Shown: one piece after another, positions 34,191 through 42,461 of the stretch | How the letters are laid out: every line of letters starts with the position of its first letter | Numbering within the stretch: position 1 is the stretch's first letter | DNA from: Alkalihalobacillus sp. YIM B00296 | GTDB lineage: Bacteria; Bacillota; Bacilli; Bacillales; Fictibacillaceae | DNA length: 64,000 nt | Assembly (NCBI RefSeq): GCF_020179385.1 | Contig: NZ_JAIBLJ010000008.1 | Span: forward strand, 23,774 to 87,773 | Direction of reading: 5' to 3' | The notes under the pieces: generated by a model | Told to the model about the DNA's origin: nothing | The model's input: the letters and a program-made list of their open reading frames with translations, nothing else | The model's database searches: none | Program-made: the position numbers and the translations under genes

Positions 34191-35426
34191 GTGGGAACTG
34201 TAAAAGTCGGTTTGCTCGGTTTCGGAACGGTCGGCAGCGGTGTCTATGAAATCATCCAAAATTATCAAGACCGGTTAAAATCACTTCTTGGCAAAAATGT
34301 CGAGATTGTAGGGATTCTGGTCAATGACATCACTAAGGAAAGAGGTATTTCTCCGGAGATCCTCATCACGTCTGATTTTGATGAGATCCTTGCCATACCT
34401 GACCTTGATGTCGTTATCGAAGCGATCGTCGGAATCGAACCAGGGTACACATACTTAACAAAAGCCATCGATAAAGGCTGCCATATCATAACTGCGAACA
34501 AAGAACTGTTTGCGCATAAAGGAAGGGAATTGAAGCAGAATGCGAAAGAGAAGAACGTCGAGATTTCCTATGAAGCATCTGTGGCTGGCGGGGTACCAGT
34601 CATCGGGACGCTGCACCAATTGCTTCAAGTGAATTCCGTCGTGAAGATCGAAGCGATTTTGAATGGGACCTCCAACTACATTTTAAGTGAAATACGCAAT
34701 AAGCGGACTGCTTTCATAGATGCTTTACAATCCGCACAGGTCAAAGGATATGCTGAAGCGAATCCGTCTAATGATGTAGATGGCTATGATGCCTTTTATA
34801 AAATCGTCATCCTCACAGAATTGTTGTTCGGACAACGGCCAGAATGGAAATGGATCGAACGGAAAGGGATCCGGGATATCACATTGAATCATATCAGGCT
34901 TGCTGAATCGTTCGGTTTCAGGTTGAAGCATGTGGCCTCGCTAGTTTATAAAGATGGTGCTTTGAAAATTGATGTGGAACCGAAAGTGGTTTCAGAAGAA
35001 CATCCATTGTATCCTGTGGAAGGTGTTGATAACGCGGTTGTCATTACAGGAGATCTTGTCGGACAGTTGAAGCTTCAGGGACCTGGGGCAGGCAAGCTTC
35101 CAACAGCAAGCGCGATCATCGAGGATCTTGTAAATGTTTTCAACTCTGTCCATCATGCCCCGGTTAAAAAAGACGTGAAGCTCCTGCATGACATAGATGA
35201 CCAGCTACAGACATGGTTCGTGATCGGAAATTCCACTGATCAACTTGATGGAGTGATCCTTTATGAGGAATCGATCAAGGATCAGAATGACCTCATTACC
35301 GGAAGGCTCGTCAAGGCGACAGGCCGAGAAATCAAAAAACTGAAGGCGAAGGATAATGCTCTCACCGTGTACCCTTTCACAGGTACACCTACACAACCAG
35401 TCAAAAAAGCCTTCGTATCAGCTTAA
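34191..35426 (+). CDS. hom: Homoserine dehydrogenase
   Basis: The 411-residue enzyme reduces aspartate semialdehyde to homoserine with NAD(P)H. It has the Rossmann start VGLLGFGTVGSGVYEI, IVGIEPGYTYLTKAI, TANKELFAHKG, YEASVAGGVPVIGTL, LNGTSNYIL and the catalytic-region GYAEANPSNDVDGYDAFYK. The C-terminal 90 residues are where an ACT domain normally sits, but are divergent. The GTG start follows AGGAGGG. Homoserine feeds metX; the upstream S-box suggests methionine-specific control. Terminator at 35433. Confidence 0.95.
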   Translation: MGTVKVGLLGFGTVGSGVYEIIQNYQDRLKSLLGKNVEIVGILVNDITKERGISPEILITSDFDEILAIPDLDVVIEAIVGIEPGYTYLTKAIDKGCHIITANKELFAHKGRELKQNAKEKNVEISYEASVAGGVPVIGTLHQLLQVNSVVKIEAILNGTSNYILSEIRNKRTAFIDALQSAQVKGYAEANPSNDVDGYDAFYKIVILTELLFGQRPEWKWIERKGIRDITLNHIRLAESFGFRLKHVASLVYKDGALKIDVEPKVVSEEHPLYPVEGVDNAVVITGDLVGQLKLQGPGAGKLPTASAIIEDLVNVFNSVHHAPVKKDVKLLHDIDDQLQTWFVIGNSTDQLDGVILYEESIKDQNDLITGRLVKATGREIKKLKAKDNALTVYPFTGTPTQPVKKAFVSA

Positions 35427-35432
35427 ACAAGA

Positions 35433-35470
35433 AACAGTCCACACATCTTCGGATGATCGGGCTGTTTTTT
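35433..35470 (+). terminator. Terminator of hom
   Basis: AACAGTCC and GGGCTGTT pair, with an inner ATC-TTCG-GAT stem, followed by a long T-run. Confidence 0.85.
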
Positions 35471-35472
35471 TA

Positions 35473-35590
35473 TTTGCAGCAAACTCGAAATTCAACGGTG
35501 CAATGTGGATTTATTTCGGTGCAATTTCGGAATAATTCGTAGCAAACTTGAGATATATCGGTGCAAACCTGGATTTTATCGGTGATTTAT
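35473..35590. repeat. Tandem 21-bp phrase repeat, CGGTGCAAACTC family
   Basis: Six units of about 18-22 bp, for example TTCAACGGTGCAATGTGGAT, TTATTTCGGTGCAATTTCGG and TATATCGGTGCAAACCTGGA. The family is that of 11441-11521. Units are degenerate but keep the (A/T)TCGGTGCAAa core. Confidence 0.75.
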
Positions 35591-35671
35591 AAAACAGAAA
35601 GCTTGAAATTGTTATAGAAATAGTGGATTATGGAAAAGTGTTAAATTTTGCAAATGAGGTTGGGGGATATC

Positions 35672-37109
35672 GTGGAACCGAAAATTAATACGAAAATCAT
35701 TCTTATCACCTTCATGATTGGTGCTTTTTTTGCTGTTTTGAACGAGACGCTTCTCAATATTGCATTAACCGAGCTAATGCTTGTATTTGATATCGAAGCG
35801 CCGATCGTCCAATGGATGGCGACGGGATTCATGCTCGTGATGGGTGTTTTGATGCCGATTTCTGCGTTACTGAATCCAATGGTTTACGACGCGCCAGATG
35901 TTCATCGGTGTGATGTCGATTTTTTTAGCGGGGACGGTCATAGCTGCATGTGCCTTGAATTTTCCGATGCTGTTGGCGGGGCGGATGGTCCAGGCAGTCG
36001 GAACGGGGTTGTTGATCCCAGTCATCATGAATGCGTTACTGTTACTCTATCCGCCTGAGGTACGGGGCAAGATCATGGGCACATTCGGCCTCGTCATCAT
36101 GTTTGCGCCGGCAATCGGACCCACGCTTTCTGGTGTAATCGTGGACTTTTTAGGCTGGCGCTGGTTGTTCATTTCTGTCATCCCATTTGCACTGTTTTCG
36201 ATTCTGTTTGCATTTAAATACCTAGAAAATGTTGGGGAGATTACGCGTCCTAAAGCAGATGTCCTGTCCATCATCCTTTCGACGATCGGAATTGGTGGGA
36301 TTGTCTATGGTTTCAGCAGCGCAGGGGAAAGCGGGGAAGGATTTGCTTCGGTTAAAATCCTTTTGATCATTGCGATCAGCCTTATCAGTCTGCTTTTCTT
36401 CGTTTTACGGCAATTGAAAATCGAAGAGCCATTGCTGGATGTCCGGGTCTTCGCTTATAAAAATTATGCGCTTGGCGTTACGATATTCGTCGTCGTGATC
36501 ATGGCGATGTTCGCCTCTGAAATCGTCATGCCGATGTATTTGCAAGGACCGCTCGGATATTCAGCTAAGATTGCAGGCTTATTGCTCCTGCCAGGAGCTT
36601 TACTCAATGGGTTGATGTCTCCGGTGATGGGGACCTTATTCGATAAGTTTGGTCCAAGAAAGTTGATCATTCCGGGAACGATCGTATTAGTAGGCGTGAT
36701 GCTCTTCTTCAGCAACATCAGTCCGGGTATTCCGATCTGGTCATTCATCCTTGCCTATATCGTGTTGATGCTCTCCATTTCGGCGATTCTGATGCCATCA
36801 CAGACGAATGCGCTGAATGAATTGCCAAAGTATCTTTATCCGCATGGGACCGCGATTGCGAATACACTGCAACCAATCGGCGGGGCATTAGGAGTAGCTG
36901 TTTTTGTCAGTATCATGAGTCAAGGTCAAACAAGTTATCTGGAACGACAGACCGGCAAAATAACGCCTGAACTATTGGATAAGGCGATGACAGCCGGGGT
37001 CCATCATGCTTATTGGTTCGCACTAGCGCTTTGTATCGGAACATTCGTAATTGCTTTGTTCGTCCAGAAAGGGATCTCGCCCGACTTTAAAGCAGAGGAA
37101 ATGAAATAA
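35672..37109 (+). pseudogene. DHA2-family multidrug MFS transporter (LmrB/EmrB-like), frameshifted
   Basis: The first frame (GTG 35672 after TTGGGGGAT) encodes the first two helices: FMIGAFFAVLNETLLNIALT and VQWMATGFMLVMGVLMPISALL. At about 35874-35878 the frame shifts by one base, and the second frame resumes with IQWFTTRQMFIGVMSIFLAG, GRMVQAVGTGLLIPVIMNAL and GWRWLFISVIP to 37109. Together the 478 residues match a complete 14-helix drug:proton antiporter. The rest is intact, so the shift is either recent or a sequence error. Confidence 0.85.
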
Positions 37110-37116
37110 AGATGAA

Positions 37117-37153
37117 AAAGACCACCTTCATTCGTGTGAAGGTGGTCTTTCTT
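37117..37153 (+). terminator. Terminator of the DHA2 transporter
   Basis: AAAGACCACCTTCA pairs with TGAAGGTGGTCTTT around a short TTCG-containing loop, then CTT. Confidence 0.88.
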
Positions 37154-37165
37154 ATGGAAACAGAA

Positions 37166-37228
37166 GAAGTGAACAGATTAATCGTAGAAGTGAACAGATT
37201 AGTCATGGAAGTGAACACATCAACCTCA
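37166..37228. repeat. Three exact-period 21-bp repeats, GAAGTGAACA family
   Basis: Units at 37166, 37187 and 37208 start with GAAGTGAACAGATTAATC, GAAGTGAACAGATTAGTC and GAAGTGAACACATCAACC. Period is exactly 21 bp. They follow the terminator directly. The next 215 bases hold nothing I can name. Confidence 0.75.
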
Positions 37229-37446
37229 GAGGAGAAGTTGCCTCGTCATCACTTTCACTCTTCGTAATAATAGTAAAGTTTTCTTTAGGTTTTTTTTACG
37301 TTCTAAACATTACCTGATGGATTTTTGTCCGAAAATCCTCTGAATTATAGTTTTTGACCCTTGTATTTAATACAAAAATAGCATATCTTTCATAAAACTA
37401 TCAAAAAAGCACCACAATTCCTCAAATTTCAACTTTTTAAAATCGC

Positions 37447-37474
37447 TCAACACTAGCTTAACAATCTAACTCTA
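37447..37474 (+). promoter_or_regulatory. Candidate PhoP box upstream of phoX
   Basis: TCAACA (37447-37452), TTAACA (37458-37463) and ACTCTA (37469-37474) are spaced 5 bases apart, like the TT(A/C/T)ACA direct repeats bound by PhoP in Bacillus. Only the middle one is exact. It lies 46-73 bases before a phosphatase gene, which makes phosphate-starvation control likely. Confidence 0.45.
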
Positions 37475-37519
37475 TCATTTGATTTGTAGGATATAGACAA
37501 AGTCAAGGAGTGGATAAGG

Positions 37520-39151
37520 TTGTCAAAGACAATGGATCGAAAAAAATTCCTTACATATCTAGGTACTGGAACGGTGGCATTAGCAGCTGCTAGTACAGGA
37601 TTGGATGGAATTGCAGATAGAGTGAAGGCACAGCAAAGCACTTTCCACAGACCGAATAAAAAAATACCGAAAATGGGTCCCTTGAAATTCAATCCGATTG
37701 AACCGGCGAGCATGGACGATCTCGTTTTGCCAAAAGGATATTCGTATAAGGTCGTAGCAGCATACGGGGACAAAATCAATGCAAAAGGTGATACCTTCGG
37801 ATTCAACAATGACTATACGTTATTTTTCCCAATAGAAGGGGAGGATGAACGAGGGTTGCTATGGGTTAACCATGAATACGTCGACGATAAATTCGTGTTC
37901 GGTAAAGAGATCGAAGGTGACTATTCAAAAGCTCAGATTGAAAAAATGCTTTATAACCAGGGCGGTTCGATCATCGAAGTCGTAAATGGACCGGATGGAT
38001 GGACGATGGATACTTCCTCCCAATATGCCCGTCGTGTCACTGGATTGACACCGATCGCGCTTACTGGGCCAGCAAAAGGAGCAAATACAGTCAGCAGTGC
38101 ATCGAAAGTACAAGGCACATTCGCGAACTGCTCTGGCGGGGCGACTCTTTGGGGTACGTTGCTGACATGTGAAGAAAACTATGAATCTACTTCAAAAGCA
38201 GCCAAACTCGATGAAACGCATTACGGCTGGGTCGTCGAAGTAGACCCGTTCGATGAAAAATTCCAGGTCCGTAAGCATACTGCTCTTGGCCGTTTCAATC
38301 ATGAAAATACATGCATGGGACTCGCGAGAGACGGCCGTGTTGTCGTCTACATGGGAGATGACAAGAAGGATGCTTGCGTGTACAAGTTCATCAGCGAAGG
38401 GAAATATGATCCGAATGCTGGTAAAAAGAACGCGAAACTTCTAGAAACAGGGATCCTTTATGTGGCTGATTTCAGTAAAGGTGCCTGGGTGCCGCTCACA
38501 ATCAAAGAGGTTCAAAAAGCAGCCGGTGATGATCAGGAATCATTGGCCAAGTTCCAATCGCAAGCAGACGTCGTCGTCAACTGTCATGACGCAGCGCTCC
38601 TTGTTGGTGGTACACCGACGGATCGCCCTGAAGACGTTGAAATCAGCCCGTTTGACGGAACAGTCTTCATCGCGCATACGAACAACGACAATCACGGAAA
38701 CATGCATGGCCATATTACCAGATTTTTTGAAAAGAATGACGACCACGGTTCGCTTGAATTTCAATTCTCGATCTTTGCGGCAGGCGGAATCCAGAGTGGT
38801 TTCAGTGCACCGGATAACCTGACGTTTGATGAAGATGGAAACCTTTGGACGGTCACTGATATTTCCAGCAGCAAGCTGAACAGCACGATCTGGGAGCCTT
38901 TCGGGAACAACGGCATGTTCGTCATCCCGACCCATGGTAAAGATGAAGGCGTGGCGTTCCAATTTGCTTCTGCACCTGTGGAAGCTGAGTTGACGGGCCC
39001 ATCATTCACTCCTGATGAGAAAACATTGTTCCTATCTGTCCAGCATCCGGGTGAAGAAACCGAAGACCTTTCAAAACCTACGAGTAAATGGCCGCATCGT
39101 CCCGGCGATTCTATGCCTCGACCTGGTGTCGTTGCAATCACAGGATTTTAA
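37520..39151 (+). CDS. phoX: PhoX-family secreted alkaline phosphatase
   Basis: The 543-residue protein has an N-terminal Tat-like signal (DRKKFLTYLGTGTVALAAAS) in which the twin-arginine pair is R-K. The body matches the PhoX/DUF839 family: GLLWVNHEYVDD, CSGGATLWGTLLTCEENYE, LGRFNHENTCM, VVYMGDDKKDACVYKF, PDNLTFDEDGNLWT. PhoX is a monomeric Ca/Fe phosphatase that is Tat-exported after folding. TTG 37520 follows AAGGAGTGG. tatA and tatC follow in the same direction, giving a dedicated export operon like phoD-tatAd-tatCd of B. subtilis. Confidence 0.92.
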   Translation: MSKTMDRKKFLTYLGTGTVALAAASTGLDGIADRVKAQQSTFHRPNKKIPKMGPLKFNPIEPASMDDLVLPKGYSYKVVAAYGDKINAKGDTFGFNNDYTLFFPIEGEDERGLLWVNHEYVDDKFVFGKEIEGDYSKAQIEKMLYNQGGSIIEVVNGPDGWTMDTSSQYARRVTGLTPIALTGPAKGANTVSSASKVQGTFANCSGGATLWGTLLTCEENYESTSKAAKLDETHYGWVVEVDPFDEKFQVRKHTALGRFNHENTCMGLARDGRVVVYMGDDKKDACVYKFISEGKYDPNAGKKNAKLLETGILYVADFSKGAWVPLTIKEVQKAAGDDQESLAKFQSQADVVVNCHDAALLVGGTPTDRPEDVEISPFDGTVFIAHTNNDNHGNMHGHITRFFEKNDDHGSLEFQFSIFAAGGIQSGFSAPDNLTFDEDGNLWTVTDISSSKLNSTIWEPFGNNGMFVIPTHGKDEGVAFQFASAPVEAELTGPSFTPDEKTLFLSVQHPGEETEDLSKPTSKWPHRPGDSMPRPGVVAITGF

Positions 39152-39169
39152 TAGGAAGGAGAATGCATT

Positions 39170-39352
39170 ATGCCATTCAATATCGGAATTCCAGGATTGA
39201 TTTTGATTTTGATCATAGCCCTTGTTATTTTCGGTCCAGCGAAACTGCCTGAAATCGGGCGGGCATTCGGAAATACGTTGAAAGAATTCAAAAACGCAAC
39301 CAAGGACCTAGTCTCTTCAGATGATACAAGCACAAAAGAAAAGAAAAATTAA
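39170..39352 (+). CDS. tatA: Twin-arginine translocase subunit TatA
   Basis: The 60-residue protein has a short N-terminal helix (about 5-21), the [23 protein letters not shown] amphipathic signature in two stretches ([14 protein letters not shown] then NTLKEFK), and a charged tail. It oligomerises to form the Tat pore. It starts 19 bases after phoX and is followed by a palindromic terminator before tatC. Confidence 0.95.
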   Translation: MPFNIGIPGLILILIIALVIFGPAKLPEIGRAFGNTLKEFKNATKDLVSSDDTSTKEKKN

Positions 39353-39361
39353 TCAGTCGGG

Positions 39362-39385
39362 AGAAAAGAGGATATCCTCTTTTCT
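39362..39385 (+). terminator. Palindromic partial terminator between tatA and tatC
   Basis: AGAAAAGAGGAT and ATCCTCTTTTCT form a perfect 24-base palindrome followed by TCTTCTTT. Partial termination here would give more TatA than TatC, which fits their usual ratio. Confidence 0.6.
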
Positions 39386-39463
39386 TCTTCTTTATAAAAG
39401 AATATAAGCCGAATTCCAAAATATTTGAGCTTGAATTAAATAAAGGTAAAAGGAGCTGAGGGG

Positions 39464-40186
39464 ATGTCCCAAGAATTGGAGTTGGTCGATCACCTTTCCG
39501 AGTTAAGAAAACGGATTCTCATCGTCGGGGCTGGTTTTCTCGCATTTTTCATCATAGGATTCATTTTCGTAGAACAAATCTATCAATTCCTTGTAAAGGA
39601 TTTGGATACCGAACTGGCGCTTTTAGGCCCGACGGATATTCTATGGATCTATTTTAAAATCGCCGGGGTTGTCGCGATCAGCCTGACGATCCCACTGGCC
39701 GCCTACCATACATGGCGGTTCGTCCTTCCAGCGTTAGAGGCAAAACAGCGGAAGGCTACATTGATGCTGATCCCTGCCTTGTTTTTATTGTTCATCATCG
39801 GTCTTGGATTCGGCTATTCAATTGTTTTTCCAACAGTCCTCAGCTTTCTGCAGGGACTATCCAACGAAGGTTTCCAGATGTTTTACACGACGGAAAAGTA
39901 CTTTAATTTCCTTTTCCAAATGACGGTGCCTTTCGGAATCCTGTTTGAAATGCCTGTCGTGGTCCTCTTCTTGACGGCGTTAGGGATCCTTAATCCTACA
40001 CGTCTGAAAAAATCAAGGAAGATCTGTTATTTCGCTTTTACCGTCTTGGCTGTCGTTTTAACACCACCGGACTTCCTATCTGATATCCTTGTACTCGTCT
40101 GTTTAGTGGTCTTATTCGAAATAAGCATTACGATTTCAACTTTCGTATACAAGAAACGCGAAAAGAAACTGAATTTGGATTATTAA
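39464..40186 (+). CDS. tatC: Twin-arginine translocase subunit TatC
   Basis: The 240-residue protein has six transmembrane helices and the family motifs LVDHLSELRKRIL (signal-recognition N-terminus), ILWIYFKIAGVVAISLTIPL, FGILFEMPVV and LTPPDFLSDILV. With TatA it forms a minimal TatAC translocase. ATG follows AAGGAGCTGAGG. The upstream phoX is the obvious cargo. Confidence 0.96.
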   Translation: MSQELELVDHLSELRKRILIVGAGFLAFFIIGFIFVEQIYQFLVKDLDTELALLGPTDILWIYFKIAGVVAISLTIPLAAYHTWRFVLPALEAKQRKATLMLIPALFLLFIIGLGFGYSIVFPTVLSFLQGLSNEGFQMFYTTEKYFNFLFQMTVPFGILFEMPVVVLFLTALGILNPTRLKKSRKICYFAFTVLAVVLTPPDFLSDILVLVCLVVLFEISITISTFVYKKREKKLNLDY

Positions 40187-40190
40187 GAAA

Positions 40191-40232
40191 AACGACAGGG
40201 ACTGCTCCTTATTGACCAGTCCCTGTTCGTTA
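40191..40232. terminator. Bidirectional terminator
   Basis: AACGACAGGGACTG pairs with CAGTCCCTGTTCGTT, between convergent tatC and the DUF457-like gene. Confidence 0.8.
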
Positions 40233-40856
40233 TATTTCCAATTTCGAGAATGGAAGAAAGAGTTTCACGCCTCTTTTATTGACGGGCAGGAATTTCATAT
40301 CCCCAATCAAATGGCTCGCATAACCCGCAAGACTTGCTATGAAAATTCCCTCCATTCCAATTGAAGTTTCGAATTGATGAGCAATGATACCGAAAAATAC
40401 AATCCCCAAAATCGAGTGTGTATAGCTTCTGTGAGGGACGAAGGAAGCGACGATTATGTAGATGCCCAGCAGGAACAGCCAATTTTCCTGAAGCATGAAC
40501 CCGCCGATCAGCACGCCTGCTCCGGACACTGTAAGCATATGCCTTCTCGTTATAAATGAAGAAACAGCAATGATTCCGACGCCTGTCCCCATGCCATACC
40601 ACTTTTCCATATCGACCCCTACCACAAAGCTGTAAATGATCAGTAAAATACCGATGATCTGTGCAAGTGTCTGGATGAATTTGTGCGTATTCGTTATTTT
40701 GTTGCTTAACGTCCCATCCACATCGATGTCTGGAATAAGGCCGGTAATCCCTCCACACACGATTAGAATACCTGTCGTTGTGGGATCGGTTTGCAGGGTA
40801 TTGGATGTAATCAATCCTGCAAGCCCGCCAACAAGCAGATGTGATGTTCCTTTCAT
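40230..40856 (-). CDS. YdjM/DUF457-type membrane-bound metal-dependent hydrolase
   Basis: The 208-residue protein begins MKGTSHLLVGGLAG, with the conserved His of the family, then GGITGLIPDIDVDGTLSN with the metal-binding DID, and FVPHRSYTHSILG and YASHLIGD. Six or so membrane helices are interspersed. The family is annotated as inner-membrane metal-dependent hydrolases; the substrate is unknown. Start ATG follows a weak GATAGGTG site. It is a single gene. Confidence 0.85.
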   Translation of the reverse strand: MKGTSHLLVGGLAGLITSNTLQTDPTTTGILIVCGGITGLIPDIDVDGTLSNKITNTHKFIQTLAQIIGILLIIYSFVVGVDMEKWYGMGTGVGIIAVSSFITRRHMLTVSGAGVLIGGFMLQENWLFLLGIYIIVASFVPHRSYTHSILGIVFFGIIAHQFETSIGMEGIFIASLAGYASHLIGDMKFLPVNKRGVKLFLPFSKLEI

Positions 40857-41082
40857 GATGGTTCACCTATCTCTCTATTTTGTTGTGTTAACGCAGTATT
40901 CATCATTTTAAAGAAAAAAAGGGTAGGAAGAAATGCCGAAGGCTGGATTTGTGTCCTTATACTTATTAGTCTTTAGGTAATTTGTCATATATCTATTAAG
41001 TGTAAGAGAGTATGGTGATATGAATAGTAGATTCACTGGTTTATACTGACAATGAAGATGATTCCTTTGAAGAGGTGTTTTC

Positions 41083-41343
41083 ATGTATACAATTTTGATG
41101 ATCATTGTAATCCTGGTAGGTGTCATTTCGCTGGCTGGTACAATAATGGTCGGGAGAAAAGTGGATAAAACTAGTAGAGAATATGAGATGGAGGACGATC
41201 GTACTGCCGCTCAATTGAAAAGATCCCATGATTATGAATCTCGGTCCCTGAAAGTCAATTTAAAGGTGTTGACGATGATATATCTAGTGACCTTCATTCT
41301 CGGCATCGCAGCATTAGCTGTTTATATCCTATATTTCCGATAA
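41083..41343 (+). CDS. Small two-helix membrane protein
   Basis: The 86-residue protein has a transmembrane helix at each end (about 2-24 and 61-84) and a charged centre (VDKTSREYEMEDDRTAAQLKR in part). GAAGAGGTG precedes ATG 41083. I do not recognise the family. It has its own terminator at 41355, suggesting a single-gene unit. Confidence 0.65.
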   Translation: MYTILMIIVILVGVISLAGTIMVGRKVDKTSREYEMEDDRTAAQLKRSHDYESRSLKVNLKVLTMIYLVTFILGIAALAVYILYFR

Positions 41344-41354
41344 GATTATAGAAG

Positions 41355-41384
41355 GGCTTACTGAATTCAGAGTAAGCCTTTTTT
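41355..41384 (+). terminator. Intrinsic terminator
   Basis: GGCTTACT pairs with AGTAAGCC around an 8-base loop, followed by TTTTTT. Confidence 0.88.
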
Positions 41385-41500
41385 CGGATTTTGTTACGGT
41401 ATCCTTCATACGGCTTAGCTCCGTCATTCCATTCCCCTTCAGCTTTTTAAAATCTTCCAATAAATCTTTCAATCAACTTGGGCCGGTCTTTGTAAACCGA

Positions 41501-41614
41501 TCAAATATTCCAGAAGTCCATGATTTTGTACCAATGTATGTATCTATTACTAAACCGTATATCCTCCAGGTTTTTGGGATCATGACCGCCAAACCTCTTG
41601 AAATGATCAGTCAT
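41501..41614 (-). pseudogene. Short or decayed ORF of 37 codons
   Basis: On the minus strand ATG 41614-41612 follows GGGGGTAA at good spacing and encodes 37 residues (MTDHFKRFGGHDPKNLED, then FSNRYIHWYKIMDFWNI). After the stop the same frame continues with SVYKDRPKLIERFIGRF, another stop, and GAKPYEGYRNKIRKK. This could be a real micro-protein or a gene with two in-frame stops. The remaining bases of this 450-base gap are featureless. Confidence 0.35.
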
Positions 41615-41791
41615 CAAATTACCCCCATTTTATCGAATTGACATCATTATAGTCCATAATATGGAAATGAACAATTCTATTTTTTTGAAAATAAAATGTA
41701 TTTCATTCCGTAAAATTAGTATTTTCGCCGTTACAAATCTATCTCCACTTTAATACTATGTAACATCTGATAGAGAAAGGAGGAATGGTTT

Positions 41792-42331
41792 GTGAACGAA
41801 AAGGACAACCTTATCGGAGTAAAGTATTATTATGATAAATGCGACTGCAAAAAGAAGGATGACAAGAAGAAAAAGAAGGATAAAAAGAAACATCACAAGA
41901 GCAGTGGCAAGCACGACCACAGAAAGAAGCACAGCAGCAGTAAACACAGCAGTGGCAAGTGCGATTGCAGAAAGAGCAGCGGTTATGATGACTGGAAAAA
42001 GAAGCGAAGCTATGGCTATGACGACTGTAAAAAGAAGCGAAGCTATGGCTATGACGACTGTAAAAAGAAGCGAAGCTATGGCTATGACTCCTACAGTGGC
42101 ATGACTAAAAAATCAAAATACAATCCAAGTTTTGATTTCAAACATGATGATTGCAAAAAGAAACGCAGCCACTACAAATGTGATTGCTTCAAGGTGGATA
42201 GCTCTGGAAAATGGGATGACCATGACAAGAAGTTTGATAAATTTGACAAATTCGATAAATTTGACAAGTTTGATGACTTCAAAAAGAAGCGAAGCAGCTG
42301 TGGCTGTAAGCGTGTCTGGGAACTATTCTAA
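41792..42331 (+). CDS. CotG/CotC-like repeat coat protein rich in Lys, Asp, Tyr, Cys
   Basis: The 179-residue protein is almost wholly low complexity. Residues 18-60 are Lys/His/Ser-rich with KHSSGKCDCR, residues 65-99 hold three 11-residue repeats of KKKRSYGYDDC type, encoded by near-identical 33-bp DNA repeats, and residues 147-162 are DKF triplet repeats. Eleven Cys occur, often as CDC. This composition is that of CotG/CotC/CotU outer-coat proteins, and the phrases KHSSGK and SSGK are shared with the CotB-like protein at 17228. Ser in RSYGY and SSGK are candidate CotH targets. GTG 41792 follows AAAGGAGG. Confidence 0.72.
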   Translation: MNEKDNLIGVKYYYDKCDCKKKDDKKKKKDKKKHHKSSGKHDHRKKHSSSKHSSGKCDCRKSSGYDDWKKKRSYGYDDCKKKRSYGYDDCKKKRSYGYDSYSGMTKKSKYNPSFDFKHDDCKKKRSHYKCDCFKVDSSGKWDDHDKKFDKFDKFDKFDKFDDFKKKRSSCGCKRVWELF

Positions 42332-42352
42332 AATCTCCTCATCTCTTAGATA

Positions 42353-42380
42353 ACGAGTGTGGCTGTTCACACTCGTTTTA
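42353..42380 (+). terminator. Terminator after the repeat coat gene
   Basis: ACGAGTGTG pairs with CACACTCGT around a 6-base loop, then TTTATC. Confidence 0.8.
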
Positions 42381-42461
42381 TCTTTTCAAAAACTTCAAAT
42401 TTTCTATTGTGAAATTGTGGAAGTTGAGGTAATGTATATAGAAATCTCTTCGGAAGGTGTG

